In this document: positions 1 through 11,500 of the stretch, one piece after another
How positions within the stretch are numbered: position 1 is the stretch's first letter
How the letters are laid out: the number at the start of each line of letters is the position of its first letter
NCBI GenBank assembly: GCA_040954595.2
Contig: CM082579.2
Coordinates: forward strand, 2,666,001 to 2,730,000
From: Balanoglossus misakiensis
Taxonomy: Eukaryota > Hemichordata
Reading direction: 5' to 3'
Length of the DNA stretch: 64,000 bases
Translations under genes and position numbers: made by a program
The notes under the pieces: generated by a model
What the model was told of the DNA's origin: nothing
The model's database searches: none
What the model saw: only the letters and a program-made list of their open reading frames with translations

Positions 1-1220
1 AGTCTTCAGTGTCTCCTTTGCTGAACAGTTTACAGATTCATCGCTGCAGTATCTTAAGGTTGGTCATGACGACCTTTAACTTTTTTTCTCCATCAGAGGC
101 AATATAAGGGTCAATGGTACCATAACTAACAAAGTGAAAACAAGCTTACCCTACCAGCTTATGCTATTAGTTTTACCATTGATAGGACTTTACTGGAATG
201 ATGACACTGTACACCACAAAATCAACACTAACTGTCCACAAATTTTGATCAAATTGCACTGAATTCTCTGCAGTCATTGAAAAATCTTCGACATCTGCGA
301 CTGAAGAGAGGAGTCGAATACTCAGACAAAGCCATGACTGAGATGTTCCTCTGCCCTAATTTACATCAGTTGACTCACTTGACCTTGGCTGAGTGCTCAG
401 AACTCAGTGATAGAGCACTTGAACACATTGCCAAAGGGTAAGTTCATTGAAATTAATGTAAAGATATTTTTCACCAAGGAATGGTTGTGGGCTTAGTGGC
501 AACTTTATTGCATTTACCAGTTTGCGGGCAGTTTCAGTCTCTCTCGAAAATAATAATTTTGTATTCCACTTGACTACTTTCATGAATTCTTAAATTTTCA
601 GGTGTAAGAAACTGCATCACTTGGCCCTGTGTTGGTGTTGGGACATCACTGAAAATGGACTTGTGCATGTAATTGACAACTGCAGGTAAGTGGACCACTG
701 TATTCTTTTGTTCGTCTGTCTGTCTGTCCCTGACCCTCCGACTCTCTTCCTCTGTCCCTGTGCATGTTTCTCTAAATAAACTGAAATGATCCTTTCCAAA
801 GTAGACAGGAGAGTTTTTAAAAATTCATTGAGCAAGTGAAAAGAGTGCAAAATTGTTTTTACTTATCCTTTCCATTAACAGTGAGATGGAAACCCTGGAT
901 CTGCTTGGATTGGACAAGATCCTAGGAATGTGTCTGATGAGAATACCGGAAAAGATGCCAAGATTACATTTCCTGGATTTACGACAGTGCAACAGGGTTA
1001 GTTGCTTTGTATCATGCAGTACCAGTAGTTTACATCTTTCCAAACTCTTACTATAGATGTTGTCAACTTTTATTCACTGGTCATTTTAGTTACCCCTGTC
1101 TATGTCTGTGTTATTCTGTTTCAGATCTCAGACAGTATGCTGACAGATCTGGTGATAAAGAAGAACAATCTGCAGATCATTAATTACTATGGCGATGAAG
1201 TGACGCCATATGCTTTGTAG
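1..1220 (+). CDS. Leucine-rich-repeat (F-box/LRR type) protein, 3' part only
   Basis: This is the C-terminal part of an LRR protein; the gene starts before the window. I join exons 1(partial)-58, 274-437, 602-685, 882-996 and 1125-1220. Phases agree throughout and the last exon ends in TAG. The product carries five or six repeats of the cysteine-containing F-box/LRR kind, with segments such as LTHLTLAECSELSDRALEHI and LALCWCWDITENGLVHVI. The first partial exon (FTDSSLQYLK) fits the same repeat. Proteins of this layout are usually substrate receptors of SCF ubiquitin ligases. The F-box itself would lie upstream and is not visible, so that role is inference. The protein ends a few residues after the last repeat (DEVTPYAL). 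The donor of the first exon (GTTGGT) is weaker than the others. I cannot assign an FBXL number. Confidence 0.75.
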
Positions 1221-1395
1221 GAAAACATCGCATCATGAAACTGGTTGATACATTATCAGTACTGTAAAAGTGGCAGACTGAAAGACTTTTTCTACTAGGT
1301 GTCTTCAAGGAAGCTCATCCTAAACACAACATATTTTTGTGGACTGAAGATAATGTACGTTTTAGTACACAACACACAGATTTATTTTCATCTGA

Positions 1396-1401
1396 AATAA
1401 A
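1396..1401 (+). promoter_or_regulatory. Polyadenylation signal of the LRR gene
   Basis: An AATAAA hexamer lies about 175 bp after the TAG stop, at a suitable distance to end this transcript. Confidence 0.6.
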
Positions 1402-1731
1402 TATTGCATGATTGAATATGCTCACACTCAATATAAATTATTTAAGTCATAGACTCTTGAGAAAGAAGGGTCTTTTATTGAGTGAAAAAAACTTGAAAAC
1501 TTTAAACTGCGCGCGAGCCATACGTTACACAGTTTCTATCTGCCACCTGCTTGATGCCACCAAGTGGTTCTTGCCAAGTCGAATCATTTCACAAGTGAGA
1601 TTATTTTACATACTGAAGCTCGGACATCACAACTATACATGTACATAGCCATGAACTTGCGTGTGTTTCACAGTTCAAAGGTCGGCCTATGATACTCAGT
1701 AATACATGTAGTATACATTTCCATTAATACC

Positions 1732-1737
1732 TTTATT
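1732..1737 (-). promoter_or_regulatory. Candidate polyadenylation signal of the METTL24-like gene
   Basis: TTTATT on the plus strand reads AATAAA on the minus strand, about 630 bp after the stop of the METTL24-like gene. Other sites are possible. Confidence 0.35.
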
Positions 1738-2366
1738 CAGTTTATAATGGGTTTTTTTCATTAATACATATTTGCATGAAGACAAAAATAAAGCGTTAAA
1801 GATTTATCATTTACTGTGGATATAAATCCCTAGGGCTTTATACTTGACAGCGTTTTGAGTAACCATGGAAAAAGTGGCAGTAATGTTATAGGGCAAATTC
1901 CTTTGATAAAATAAAGAAGTAGAAACATTTAAAAGTACTAAAATTTCTCTGCATATCTGTTCCAAGAATTCTGTTCTAACAAAATATATTGAATTTTATC
2001 TATAATTTTGTTGATTATGTACATGTAGTACTTTATCTTTTATAAGACATTAATTCTAAGATTGTAGTACTGATTTACTGTAAATTTCCATGTTAGTTTT
2101 GGTCAAACGATCAAGCCAACTACTACACACAGGAAGATTAAGTAAAATGGAAATCACTAGATCATAAAATGTCATCTTGGAAAGTGGAGAAAGACCATGT
2201 GAAGTGCATGTACTGGTTCACTAGACTACCGGTTATCTCAAATGAAATCAACTTTTTTCCCCTTAGAAAGCAGTAACATGCACATGACATGGACATGCAG
2301 TCAAAACAATATTGCACCACTCCTGTTATACCAAAGACATCGCCATTCTCTATTAGGCTGCACCCG

Positions 2367-5300
2367 CTATATTTTGGTCCGTTGATACTTTTTTGGTTCA
2401 GAGCGCCACCAATCGTGAAATCTTATGTTGGTCCACGCCACCTCGTAGCAGCACGGTTCCGAGAAGAAATAATTATATCCTAGTTTCACTTGAAGGCTGT
2501 TCACATTCTCATGCCAGTGCCACATACGGAATCCTTGCTCTTCCAGCCATTTCAGGATGCTGTATTTCTTACGGAAGCTCTCCCTCTCTTCTCCGAACTT
2601 GGGTTTCCAGAGGTGGATTTCAAAGATCAGTTGTTTCACGTACTGCAGAGTTCCTCTCTCTAACATTTGATACAGAACCTGCCACTCTGATCCTTCTATG
2701 TCCATCTTCAAAATGTCAATTTTTTGCTGTAAACAAAAAAAATTGAAGATTTATACTCAAATTATTGTGTTTACCAAAGACAACATCCTCAAAACTGGTG
2801 TTCCTTGTTTTGTGCAATAACACTTATAAAATTTACTTTACTTGACTAATGAATGCCAATATCATGGTGTCTAATATTAACATCCTACTGAATATGAATA
2901 TTTATTCATTCTATTTTCAACACTCACATGTTGATGGCCTATTTCAGCCATGAGGCCCTCTAGTGTTCTCACTTTCCACTTATCAACATTGGTCGCTACC
3001 ATCCCCCGTCCGTAATGCGTATCAGAGTTCTTGTCCAGCAGACCAAAGTTGTGGAACCAGACCCTTTCAGAATGCTTATGGCTTGGTTGGTGTATGCTGG
3101 GATCAAATGCAAACACGTCACAGCCATAGGCAGCCATAGCCTCATCAAAAGACCAATCATCACCAATTCTATAGATCAACAATTTAAAGAATTAAGATTA
3201 GTGAAACATTTGAAATATCTAGAAGGTTGTATTTGTAAATAATGGACCAACTGGTCCTATTCAAACTTAGCATATGGTAGAATGGTCTGTGATGTGCAAT
3301 CCAACCTACCCTACAGAATACACCAAACACTTTGTGGAGTTCAATCCTTTCTCAGGTTCAAAGCAGACGTCCCAACCACCATCATCATCTCTGTCATGTC
3401 CAACATGGTGGGCTTGCTTGCAGTGGAGCTGGTTGTTACGGATGTATCTCAACAGACGCTGCACTTCACTGTCCCAATCAGGGGAATTATGTTCCTCTGA
3501 ACCACCAACCCACGGCTGCAATTTGAATTCGGTCTGAAATGTCTTGAAGGGGAAAAATAGTGTCAGTTTTTAAAATAAATAAGATCTAGGTTAAATTCTC
3601 CGACAGCCTAGGTGAAGTCTCTCCAACCTAGCAACATCTGAGTAGTTGAGGTGACTTGGCTTACTTCATTGTGTCCATCAGCAAAGACATGCGTAGATGG
3701 CTGCCAATCCAGTACCTCAGAGTTTTCTTCAGTCAAACTGTCTGTTTCCTCTCGTAGCTGAAATACACATTACCAACAAAGCTAGATCAGATTGATAAAA
3801 TTCATACATATATTAGTTTGACTTCTATTCGTTCAAAGTACATTTAAGTGCATGTATTCACAGTATATTGATCATAAGTAGAGTAAGTACAATATAAATC
3901 ATTTTAATTCAATTCAAGAAATATCCAGGTAAGATTGTAAAAAAACTTGCCTTGACCCAGGTCCCATAGTAACAGCATAATGATTTTCTTCCTTCCTCCT
4001 TGGTGTGTGGAATGTAGTTTGAGAATGTCAGACTGAATCCCAGTATTTCAAGATTTTGCAGGAGATTGTATTTCTGGAAGACAAAGAAGAGACATTTACT
4101 CACTAGGAAACAAAAGTTCTGATCTCTAAAATATGGTTCTATCTTATCATGCAACTTATTTCTTTGGATTTTTCGACACATAGTTTAAATGTTGTGGGTG
4201 GGCTTTTATACAGGAAGCAGCTCATTTCAGACTGGTCCAAGATTCACACTGATCTATTTTTACTTGGGTCGAAAATAAAAATTCAATATGCCCGTGAATT
4301 TATTTGTACAGAAATAGCTTTCAGTCCAGAAGTTTTCTTTCTCTCACAATATTCCACTACCAGTTCACAAATTTAACACAATGTGTACCTGTTCAAAGCC
4401 TGATATTTTCGATGCTCCGGTCGTCTTTTCATTTTGATTCTTGTCATCAACATCGGCCATGTCTATTCTCAAAAGTAACTGTCTGACATTGTCAAGAACA
4501 TCTGATTGCAGCACATCTTCGAAATCCAACCAATTATAGTTGGTGATATCCATCTTCAGCAATTCAACCTACACCAGATAGCAGTCACAAATATTAAAAA
4601 TTACTTCTACATGCATTCCAAAATTTGTCAACAAATGGATGTCAGAGAATAACAAACCATTTTGTTACTATGTTGTTACCACTCCACAAGAAAACACTGA
4701 AAGATCATGGGACACATGTGTAAAACACCACTTACATCGTTTTTCTCAAATAAATAATTTGTGAGATGGTTCAGCAAATCTTGTCTCCCTTCTCCGATAT
4801 CGAGCTCTGAAATTTCACACCTGTCGAAAACTGACCTTAAACTACCAATAAGCTTCTTGTCAGTCTTTTTATATGAAGACCTGAAACACAGAGAAAATAG
4901 ATACTGGCAGATGTTAGCAACAAAAACCACTAATAAATTTAACTTCTGTTTCAAGTAAAGATATTTTTGATATTTTGACTACCCTTACATTGATTTCCAG
5001 AGAAATCAATTGCCATTTCTGAGTGACTGTCCTGGAACTGACAAAAAAGGCTGCCAGGTTTTCTATAGCAAAACAATATGTGCAGTACATCACAATGCAG
5101 TTTCCTGTTTCATGTGTCTATAGCTAACTTTCGACCCAAATGCTATTATCACTCACGTTGCCACGACAACTTGACAGTCCGTATGTCTGGGTGTGTCAAG
5201 GTTGATTCCTTGGTCCATATCTCTACAGATTTCCCACATAGTGGACTCAGTCTGTTTGACCAGCAACCGGTGTTTGCAATCGTATCCAATGTTCATGAAG

Positions 5301-5568
5301 GTTCGGATCAAACTCAAAGGTACCGCACCCCAAAATGACCCTGGGATCTTTCTGGCAGTTTTGGAATCAGACCCTGGAAAAAGAGAAACAATGAAGAATT
5401 AAAACTTATGAAAGTGTTTCAACAGTACATTCTATTCAAAGCTATCAACACACCTGAAATTAATTAAGGAATATTAAACAACTTACCTGTGTACAAAATC
5501 ATAAGTACAACAGACAGCATTGAAAATATGACCAGGCAGATCATCACTTTCTTCAGCAGTACAGTCAT
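2367..5568 (-). CDS. METTL24: METTL24-like membrane-anchored methyltransferase-family protein with duplicated domain
   Basis: Nine coding exons in transcription order: 5568-5487, 5373-5157, 4880-4736, 4568-4389, 4073-3951, 3757-3665, 3533-3310, 3168-2928, 2726-2367. All phases agree, giving about 554 residues. Residues 1-27 form a signal anchor (short basic start, then a hydrophobic run), suggesting a type II Golgi or secretory-pathway protein. The C-terminal half resembles vertebrate METTL24: an LQPWVGG block, a GIGDDWSFDEAM block, a FDPS motif and KMDIEGSEW at 442-450, the acidic motif of FkbM-type methyltransferases. The N-terminal half contains a second, weaker copy of this last region (VELLKMDITNYNW, 149-161) that has lost the EGSE residues. 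Human METTL24 is about 366 residues, so this protein is much longer. Substrate is unknown. The fifth exon (3951-4073) uses a GC donor. Confidence 0.83.
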
Positions 5569-6566
5569 TGTCACTCACGTATTTGACACTATCCTGAAGA
5601 CCCAAACTCGTGAAGGATCATTCAGCTGGATTTTGAGAAAGAAAAAAAACGAGTTTCAAGATGTCATCATTTTAACATCATTACTAATTCAATGAACTAT
5701 TTGAATGTAGCAGATCCCACAAGTTTTGAAAGACTTTTTAAAACATGAATAGCTGCAAAACTATACAGTTTTATAGTTCCATAAAGAAAACAAACTTTCA
5801 AAACAGATTTCTTGCCTGTGGCAGGAATCCAGCTGTTGTATGATAAATAAAACGATGGCATTAAAGCTATAATGTCTCAGAAAATGAAGTTGTACATTTT
5901 CATTAGTAGTGTATCTGAACTACAATTTATTTGTTTGTTGTGTTGTGTTGTTATTTTTCAAACAGGCATACATAGAGAGGTATTATGAATCATATTGTTG
6001 AATGTGGTTAATAATTAAATTTATGGAGACATTATAGCTTTAAACTATGCAGCAGTACCACAAATGAAACTGAATCTTATTTCACAGATCACGCAATTAT
6101 TATTTACCCGATCCAGGATCTAAACGGTGAAAACGGCTACGACCCCCAATATTTGTGAACAGGTGAACAGTAACTTCGGTTGTACATCAAGGTCACCTTG
6201 CACCGGGTACACCTGTACGTGTACGTCCAGCCTATCGCATGATGACATTCATGGCAGAGAATATCGATCTTTTATACTGTTTGAGGTAAAGCCAGCGATG
6301 ATCGGAAGCCTAAAAATACATGGTAGTCATGTGTAGCGTCATTTGAGATCTTTGTTCCGTTGCTATCTCAGGTCAAATCAGGACGCAGGGTTCCTGATGA
6401 CCTTTGACCCAACTTTCATGAGGGCTTACCTTCTGACGTGACAAGGCTAAAATTATCAACAACTTAGGGATACCAGTATTTGTTCAATGAAAACAATCGT
6501 GTGGGGGCGCTGCTGATATTCCCGTTTCGTGCAAATAATATAATATTTACTGTTGTTTTATTGCAA
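5569..6566. promoter_or_regulatory. Divergent promoter region
   Basis: About 1 kb between the start codons of the METTL24-like gene (minus) and the POLR1D-isoform-2-like gene (plus). It should hold both promoters and 5' leaders. A possible leader acceptor for the minus gene lies just upstream of its ATG, around 5620-5640. No TATA box was convincing, and the one longer open frame (6127-6336, plus) shows no family resemblance. Confidence 0.45.
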
Positions 6567-7709
6567 ATGGACGACGAAGAAATAGAAAAGTAAGTGTGAG
6601 AAGTTTCTAATATCAATACGGACGTATCATGAACGCTTTGGAGTCGATCTTGAAGATATGATTGACTGTTGTTTACGTAGCCTGAAGATGGAGGGACACC
6701 ACATGCATACATGTACCCATGGAAACCAGGCCTATACGCATGGATACATGTACATGTATACTGTTTCCGGATAATCGCAGTACATCCACGATACAGACCC
6801 TATATGACTAATTGAATTAATTATATTATTGTATCCCAAAAGGTTTGATTGAACATGAAACATCCTATTTTTCTCAGCTACACTGTGTTGTACTTACCTT
6901 GGTGTTTTATAAATCTTGATTTCTCGTTCAGACAGGCATTGCAGGAGCTGCTCCTTGAAGCAAAACGTGGCAAACTCAGAGCTGATGAATATGGACCTTC
7001 AGGATGGTAATTATGTGTATACTTCAAACTCTGAAGAATCACCAAAAATTACCAGACAGTAGGGGCCAGACCCTGCTTGTACTGTCTGTGAAATAACCCT
7101 CTAACTTGTCCTCGTGGCCTCATACATGTACTGGCAAGTTTACCTTTCCTATCTAGCAATAAAAGAAACCATGCCAATGCTTGCCAATCCCTCTGACTTC
7201 TTCTTTCAATTTGAATATCTCTTGTAACTCTCTTACTTGTTGTCTTTCTCAGGCAAAAACCCAGACTGCCACCAACCAACAAGAGATTTCTCAAGAACAC
7301 ACTTTTCAGTACACTGAGTGACCGCTCCAGGAAGAAGAAAAACAGGGAGCGACAGAGGGAGACGGAGAAGAGGTTGAGGGAGGAAACTCCCCCAAGAGAG
7401 AATTCAAGTCGTCATTCCACAGATTATACAAAAGAAAAGTATTCCAAAAGAAGGCATGACAAGCAACATGTTGATGAAAAAGTTGACAATTGTCCCCTTG
7501 ATGGAAATGCTTCTGTTGAACATTTAGATGAGGAGGTGACCAAACACTGCCATACATCTTCAAGACGTGAAGCAGGCGACATGCAGCACAAACACAAAAA
7601 ACACAGGAAAAAACACAAGAGTCACAAAAAACAGCGGCACAAACAAAGCAAGTTGCCATCTAGTATGTCTGATAAAAAGCGCAAAAGAAGATCGACTGAG
7701 TCGTCGTGA
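6567..7709 (+). CDS. POLR1D: Small basic protein resembling POLR1D isoform 2
   Basis: Three coding exons: 6567-6589, 6932-7006 and 7253-7709, ending in TGA, for about 184 residues. The start MDDEEIEKQALQELLLEAKR, then GKLRADEYGPSGW and TNKRFLKNTL, closely matches the alternative protein made from the human POLR1D locus (isoform 2, about 122 residues). That protein shares no fold with the true RNA polymerase I/III subunit AC19. The C-terminal two thirds are low-complexity, rich in Lys, Arg, His and Ser, ending in KKRKRRSTESS, which suggests nuclear localisation. The AC19 core sequence is not seen anywhere in the window, so here this looks like a stand-alone gene. The molecular role is unknown. 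The identification rests on memory of the human sequence and the first 50 residues only. Confidence 0.72.
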
Positions 7710-7775
7710 GTGAAACGGAGAAGGAACTTGTATAGAAAAATGTGACTAATATTGTTTTCGTTTGTTTTTCAAATG

Positions 7776-7781
7776 AATAAA
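7776..7781 (+). promoter_or_regulatory. Polyadenylation signal of the POLR1D-isoform-2-like gene
   Basis: AATAAA lies 67 bp after the stop, followed closely by a second overlapping A-rich copy (AATAAAA). Confidence 0.65.
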
Positions 7782-7909
7782 GTAATAAAATAGTATCTGG
7801 TTGCTTTGTTAAGCCTTTCTCATTTGTGTTGACTAACATTACAGCGTCCTCTACGCCATTTCCATTCGTTTTCAAATCAATAAATTCATATTTAGTAAGC
7901 TAAGGGGTC

Positions 7910-8497
7910 TAATACGTCATTTCGGCGCCATTTCGAGGTCATTCAAGTTAAGGTCACAACACACGTGAGGTGAAGCAGTGATAGTGTTCAACAACAGGGT
8001 CAGTTACAGGTAAGTTTTACAGATAAGTTTTATCCAATATAAAACAACTCTACTATTATAGTAGTAGGATAAGTTACAAACCTCGTTTTGCTGCTGTAAA
8101 AAGTGAAAGTAACTAACTTTGACGTTATTTTGCTAGCAGACAGCAAATAATACTCCCTGGTATAGCCCTGCATGTATAGACTATATAGAGCTAGAGTATA
8201 TATATATACATGTATATATATAGAGAGAGAGGGAGAATAGAAATAATGGTTGATCATTTGCTATTGTTTTACTAGACAGAATGGTTACATTAGAAATGTG
8301 TATAGTTATATAACTGGTAGTCAACAATAAATGATAAACTATAATACCTGTATTGTTTCATCTTCATCTACTGCTTTGTGGTCAGTAGCCTCACTTATAT
8401 AACACAGGAAACAGGTTACTGGTATAATTAAGCATTCTGCGACATTTCATCTGAAAAAAAAATTCATTCATTCATTTAGATAATTGACAACGTGCAG
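7910..8497 (+). promoter_or_regulatory. PFAS promoter, non-coding first exon and leader intron
   Basis: A strong donor (TTACAG|GTAAGT, exon end 8009) and an acceptor ending at 8497, seven bases before the PFAS ATG, suggest a non-coding first exon around 7950-8009 and a leader intron from 8010 to 8497. The intron contains a TA-rich microsatellite. The transcription start is not determined. Confidence 0.5.
8196..8234. repeat. TA/GA microsatellite with palindromic centre
   Basis: Alternating TA runs flank CATG, making a palindrome around TACATGTA (8207-8214), followed by a GA run. It lies inside the PFAS leader intron. Confidence 0.8.
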
Positions 8498-8504
8498 GTG
8501 AAAG

Positions 8505-11500
8505 ATGGGAATTATCAGATATTATCGGATTCCTGCCCTCAATCCAGGAGCTCAAGAAGTAACTCTCGCAAAACTACAGAAGATTTTGACGGACTCCAGG
8601 ATAGACTCACTAAAGACAGAACTCTGCTTTAATATCGATGTAGAAAAGGGTGGTAAGTGAGAAGATTTTCAAGGGAGAAAATTATTGTTTCAGAAATTTG
8701 GCCATTTTAAAATTATTTAAGTTACTGTGATTTTATACTAATGGTCTTTTTCTCCCTTTGTTTACTCAGCCACAGTATCTGTTGATGATCAAAAGAAATT
8801 ACTATGGATCCTAACAACTCCATTTGAATCTCAGAACATTTCTAAAGAGTCATTTCTGACAAAAGACGGAACTGTTGAAAATGCCTTGCTTGTGGAGATT
8901 GGTCCCCGGTAAGTTGAGTAACTCATTTTGATGTAAAATCCAAAATATGCCTGATTTCGGAAATAACTTGAGTGGACACTGGTTATAATATTTGAATGTT
9001 TATTCCAATGTAGATTAAATTTTTCCACGGCATGGTCAACCAATGCAGTCTCCATATGCCACTCTGCCGGTCTGAGGCACGTGACCAGAGTCGAGGCCTC
9101 CAGGAGGTTTCTCATCAGAGTCTGCAGTAAAGACGGAGAGCCAGTTTCCATAGCAACTGATGAGGAGCAGCAGATCGTGGCCGCCCTGCATGATAAGATG
9201 ACACAGTGCAGGTACAGGGAACCGTTGGAGAGTTTTGACATCAATGTGAAGCCAGAGCCGGTCTATGATGTTGATTTGTTGGGACAAGGGAAGAAGGCAC
9301 TGGAAAAGGCGAATAAAGATTTAGGTATGATACGTAAAATTTGTTTGAGATGATTTTTGATCAGAGAAGCATCTGAAGCTTCAAACAGATATTTATGACG
9401 ATAATCAGGAATCTGCCTGTTTTATCCCTCCCATCAAGTGCTACAATTTAATTTTTGTTATATAAGGAACTGACTGAGAATGAAACAGGTTGTTGTGATG
9501 TAACTTGATTTACGTCTGTGCCAGCATCAAGATAGATGACTAGGCACTGATGATACAACCCTTGGCTGTGTCTGAGCAACTTGTTTTCATCTCAGAAATT
9601 TCTGCCATTAACAACTTTACAGGTCCATTGCTCATCAGCTCAAACCTTACTCAAAATCAGTAGCACCCAAGTTTGACTTCTCACCAAGTATAATTGTCAT
9701 TTTCAGACAATATAAATAAAATTCATGGGGCAATTAACTTTTATAGTTCAGTGACACAAACCCTTTTGTTTTTGGATGACAATAGAGAAAGAATAACCAG
9801 ATTTGTTATATAATTTTTTGGCTTTGAGCTGTCAATTTAACACATCCTGTTTGTGAGTGAACAATGGACTAACTGAATGGCCATTGTTTGTCAATTTCAT
9901 GTCAGAACAAACTTATTCACAGACGGAAATCATGTATTGCCATATGCATAAGAATGTAGTCTGTGAATATTTGCCTTGCTTGTGAAAAGTTTTATAAATT
10001 CAAAAATGGTTACTTGGTGTTTCCTTTATCACTGAATAAAAATTTTCTTTTGGCGCTTTTTGTGACAATTTATAGAAAATGATAACCATTTGCTACCTTA
10101 AGAGTTCATAAATCTTTCTGCCATTGATCTCAGGGTTGGCCTTTGATGACTGGGATCTGGACTACTACACTAACATGTTCACAGAGAGAGCAAAGAGAAA
10201 TCCTACCAGTGTGGAATGTTTTGATCTGGCCCAGTCAAACAGGTGAGGATTTCTAATGGATTGATGGATGGATGGATGCCTACCTCTTTACAGTAGTTCA
10301 TACATCGCCAATTTTCTGTGATAACATGTGCTACCTAACATGATTTTTAAATTTTCTTGCGCCTAATTTTCCCGAATACTGTTTCTTTTACAGTGAGCAC
10401 AGCAGACATTGGTTCTTCAAAGGTCGAATGGTAGTTGATGGGGAGGAACATGAAGATTCCTTGTTTAAAATGGTCATGAAAACACAGGAATGTAGCAATG
10501 ACAATAACGTCATCAAATTCTCAGATAACAGCAGGTAAGTCTCTTGGTCTGATTCTGAAAGGACATTTACGTTTCTAAGGAACACTCAAAGTCAACTTAT
10601 GTGTCCATCTGCAGCATACCTTAATACATATTCCCCTTGCATTCATCTTCCACACAGTGCTATAAAAGGTTTCCCTGTGAAGTTGCTCTATCCTAATGAC
10701 CCAGCCACAGGCAGTGCATTCCATGAGAAAGAATTACAACGCCACATCATATTTACAGCTGAGACGCACAATTTTCCAACTGGTAAGTAGCTATCCCCTA
10801 GACATGCTACATGTAGTTGACATTACAGTGGGTTTGGATGGAAATGATAACCAACTAGAAGCAGATGAAAACTCACACACCTGGGCCACATATTCCAATT
10901 TACAAAGATTTTCAAACTTTTTTGTAACTAGGTGTCGCCCCATTCAGTGGTGCCACCACAGGTACTGGAGGCAGAATACGTGATGTACAAGCTGCAGGCA
11001 GAGGTGCCCATGTTGTAGCTGGCACAGCTGGTTACAGCTTTGGGAATTTACTGATCCCTGGTAAGATTTTTCCCACTTAGATATTGATGGTAGAAAAACA
11101 CTTATTGGATATCAAAATTTTCATTCTTGTCAAGGATTTTCCGAAGTTTATTTGACAGAGTACATAAAAGTCGTTCCTGATCACCAGTTCTGACGCCACT
11201 TTCACTTTTTTTGCAGATTACGACCTCCCCTGGGAGGACAAGTCTTTCAGTTACCCTGGCAACTTTGCCCCTCCCCTTGAGGTTGCCGTGGAGGCAAGCA
11301 ATGGTGCCTCGGACTACGGGAACAAGTTTGGGGAGCCGGTGATCGCCGGGTTTGCCAGGTCCTTCGGCATGAAAGTGTCAGAGACTGAGAGAAGAGAATG
11401 GGTGAAGCCAATCATGTTCAGTGCTGGCATTGGTTCTTTGGATTACCAACACATTAACAAAATGGCCCCTGAAGTTGGTGAGAAAAATGATACTGTGATT

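Larger units (their letters stand above)
1221..2366. other. Convergent intergenic region
   Basis: AT-rich DNA between two genes that end towards each other. It holds the 3' untranslated regions of both, with one polyadenylation signal on each strand. The short open frames here look like no known protein. Three copies of the palindrome TACATGTA lie here (1636, 1703, 2020). Confidence 0.6.

Noticed and set aside
7306-7659. Minus-strand cysteine-rich frames over the POLR1D-isoform-2-like gene
   Set aside because: They are antisense to the Lys/His-rich coding exon on the plus strand.
9325-10133. Possible box C/D small nucleolar RNA in a PFAS intron
   Set aside because: TGATGA- and CTGA-like words occur, but spacing is too short and no terminal stem was seen.
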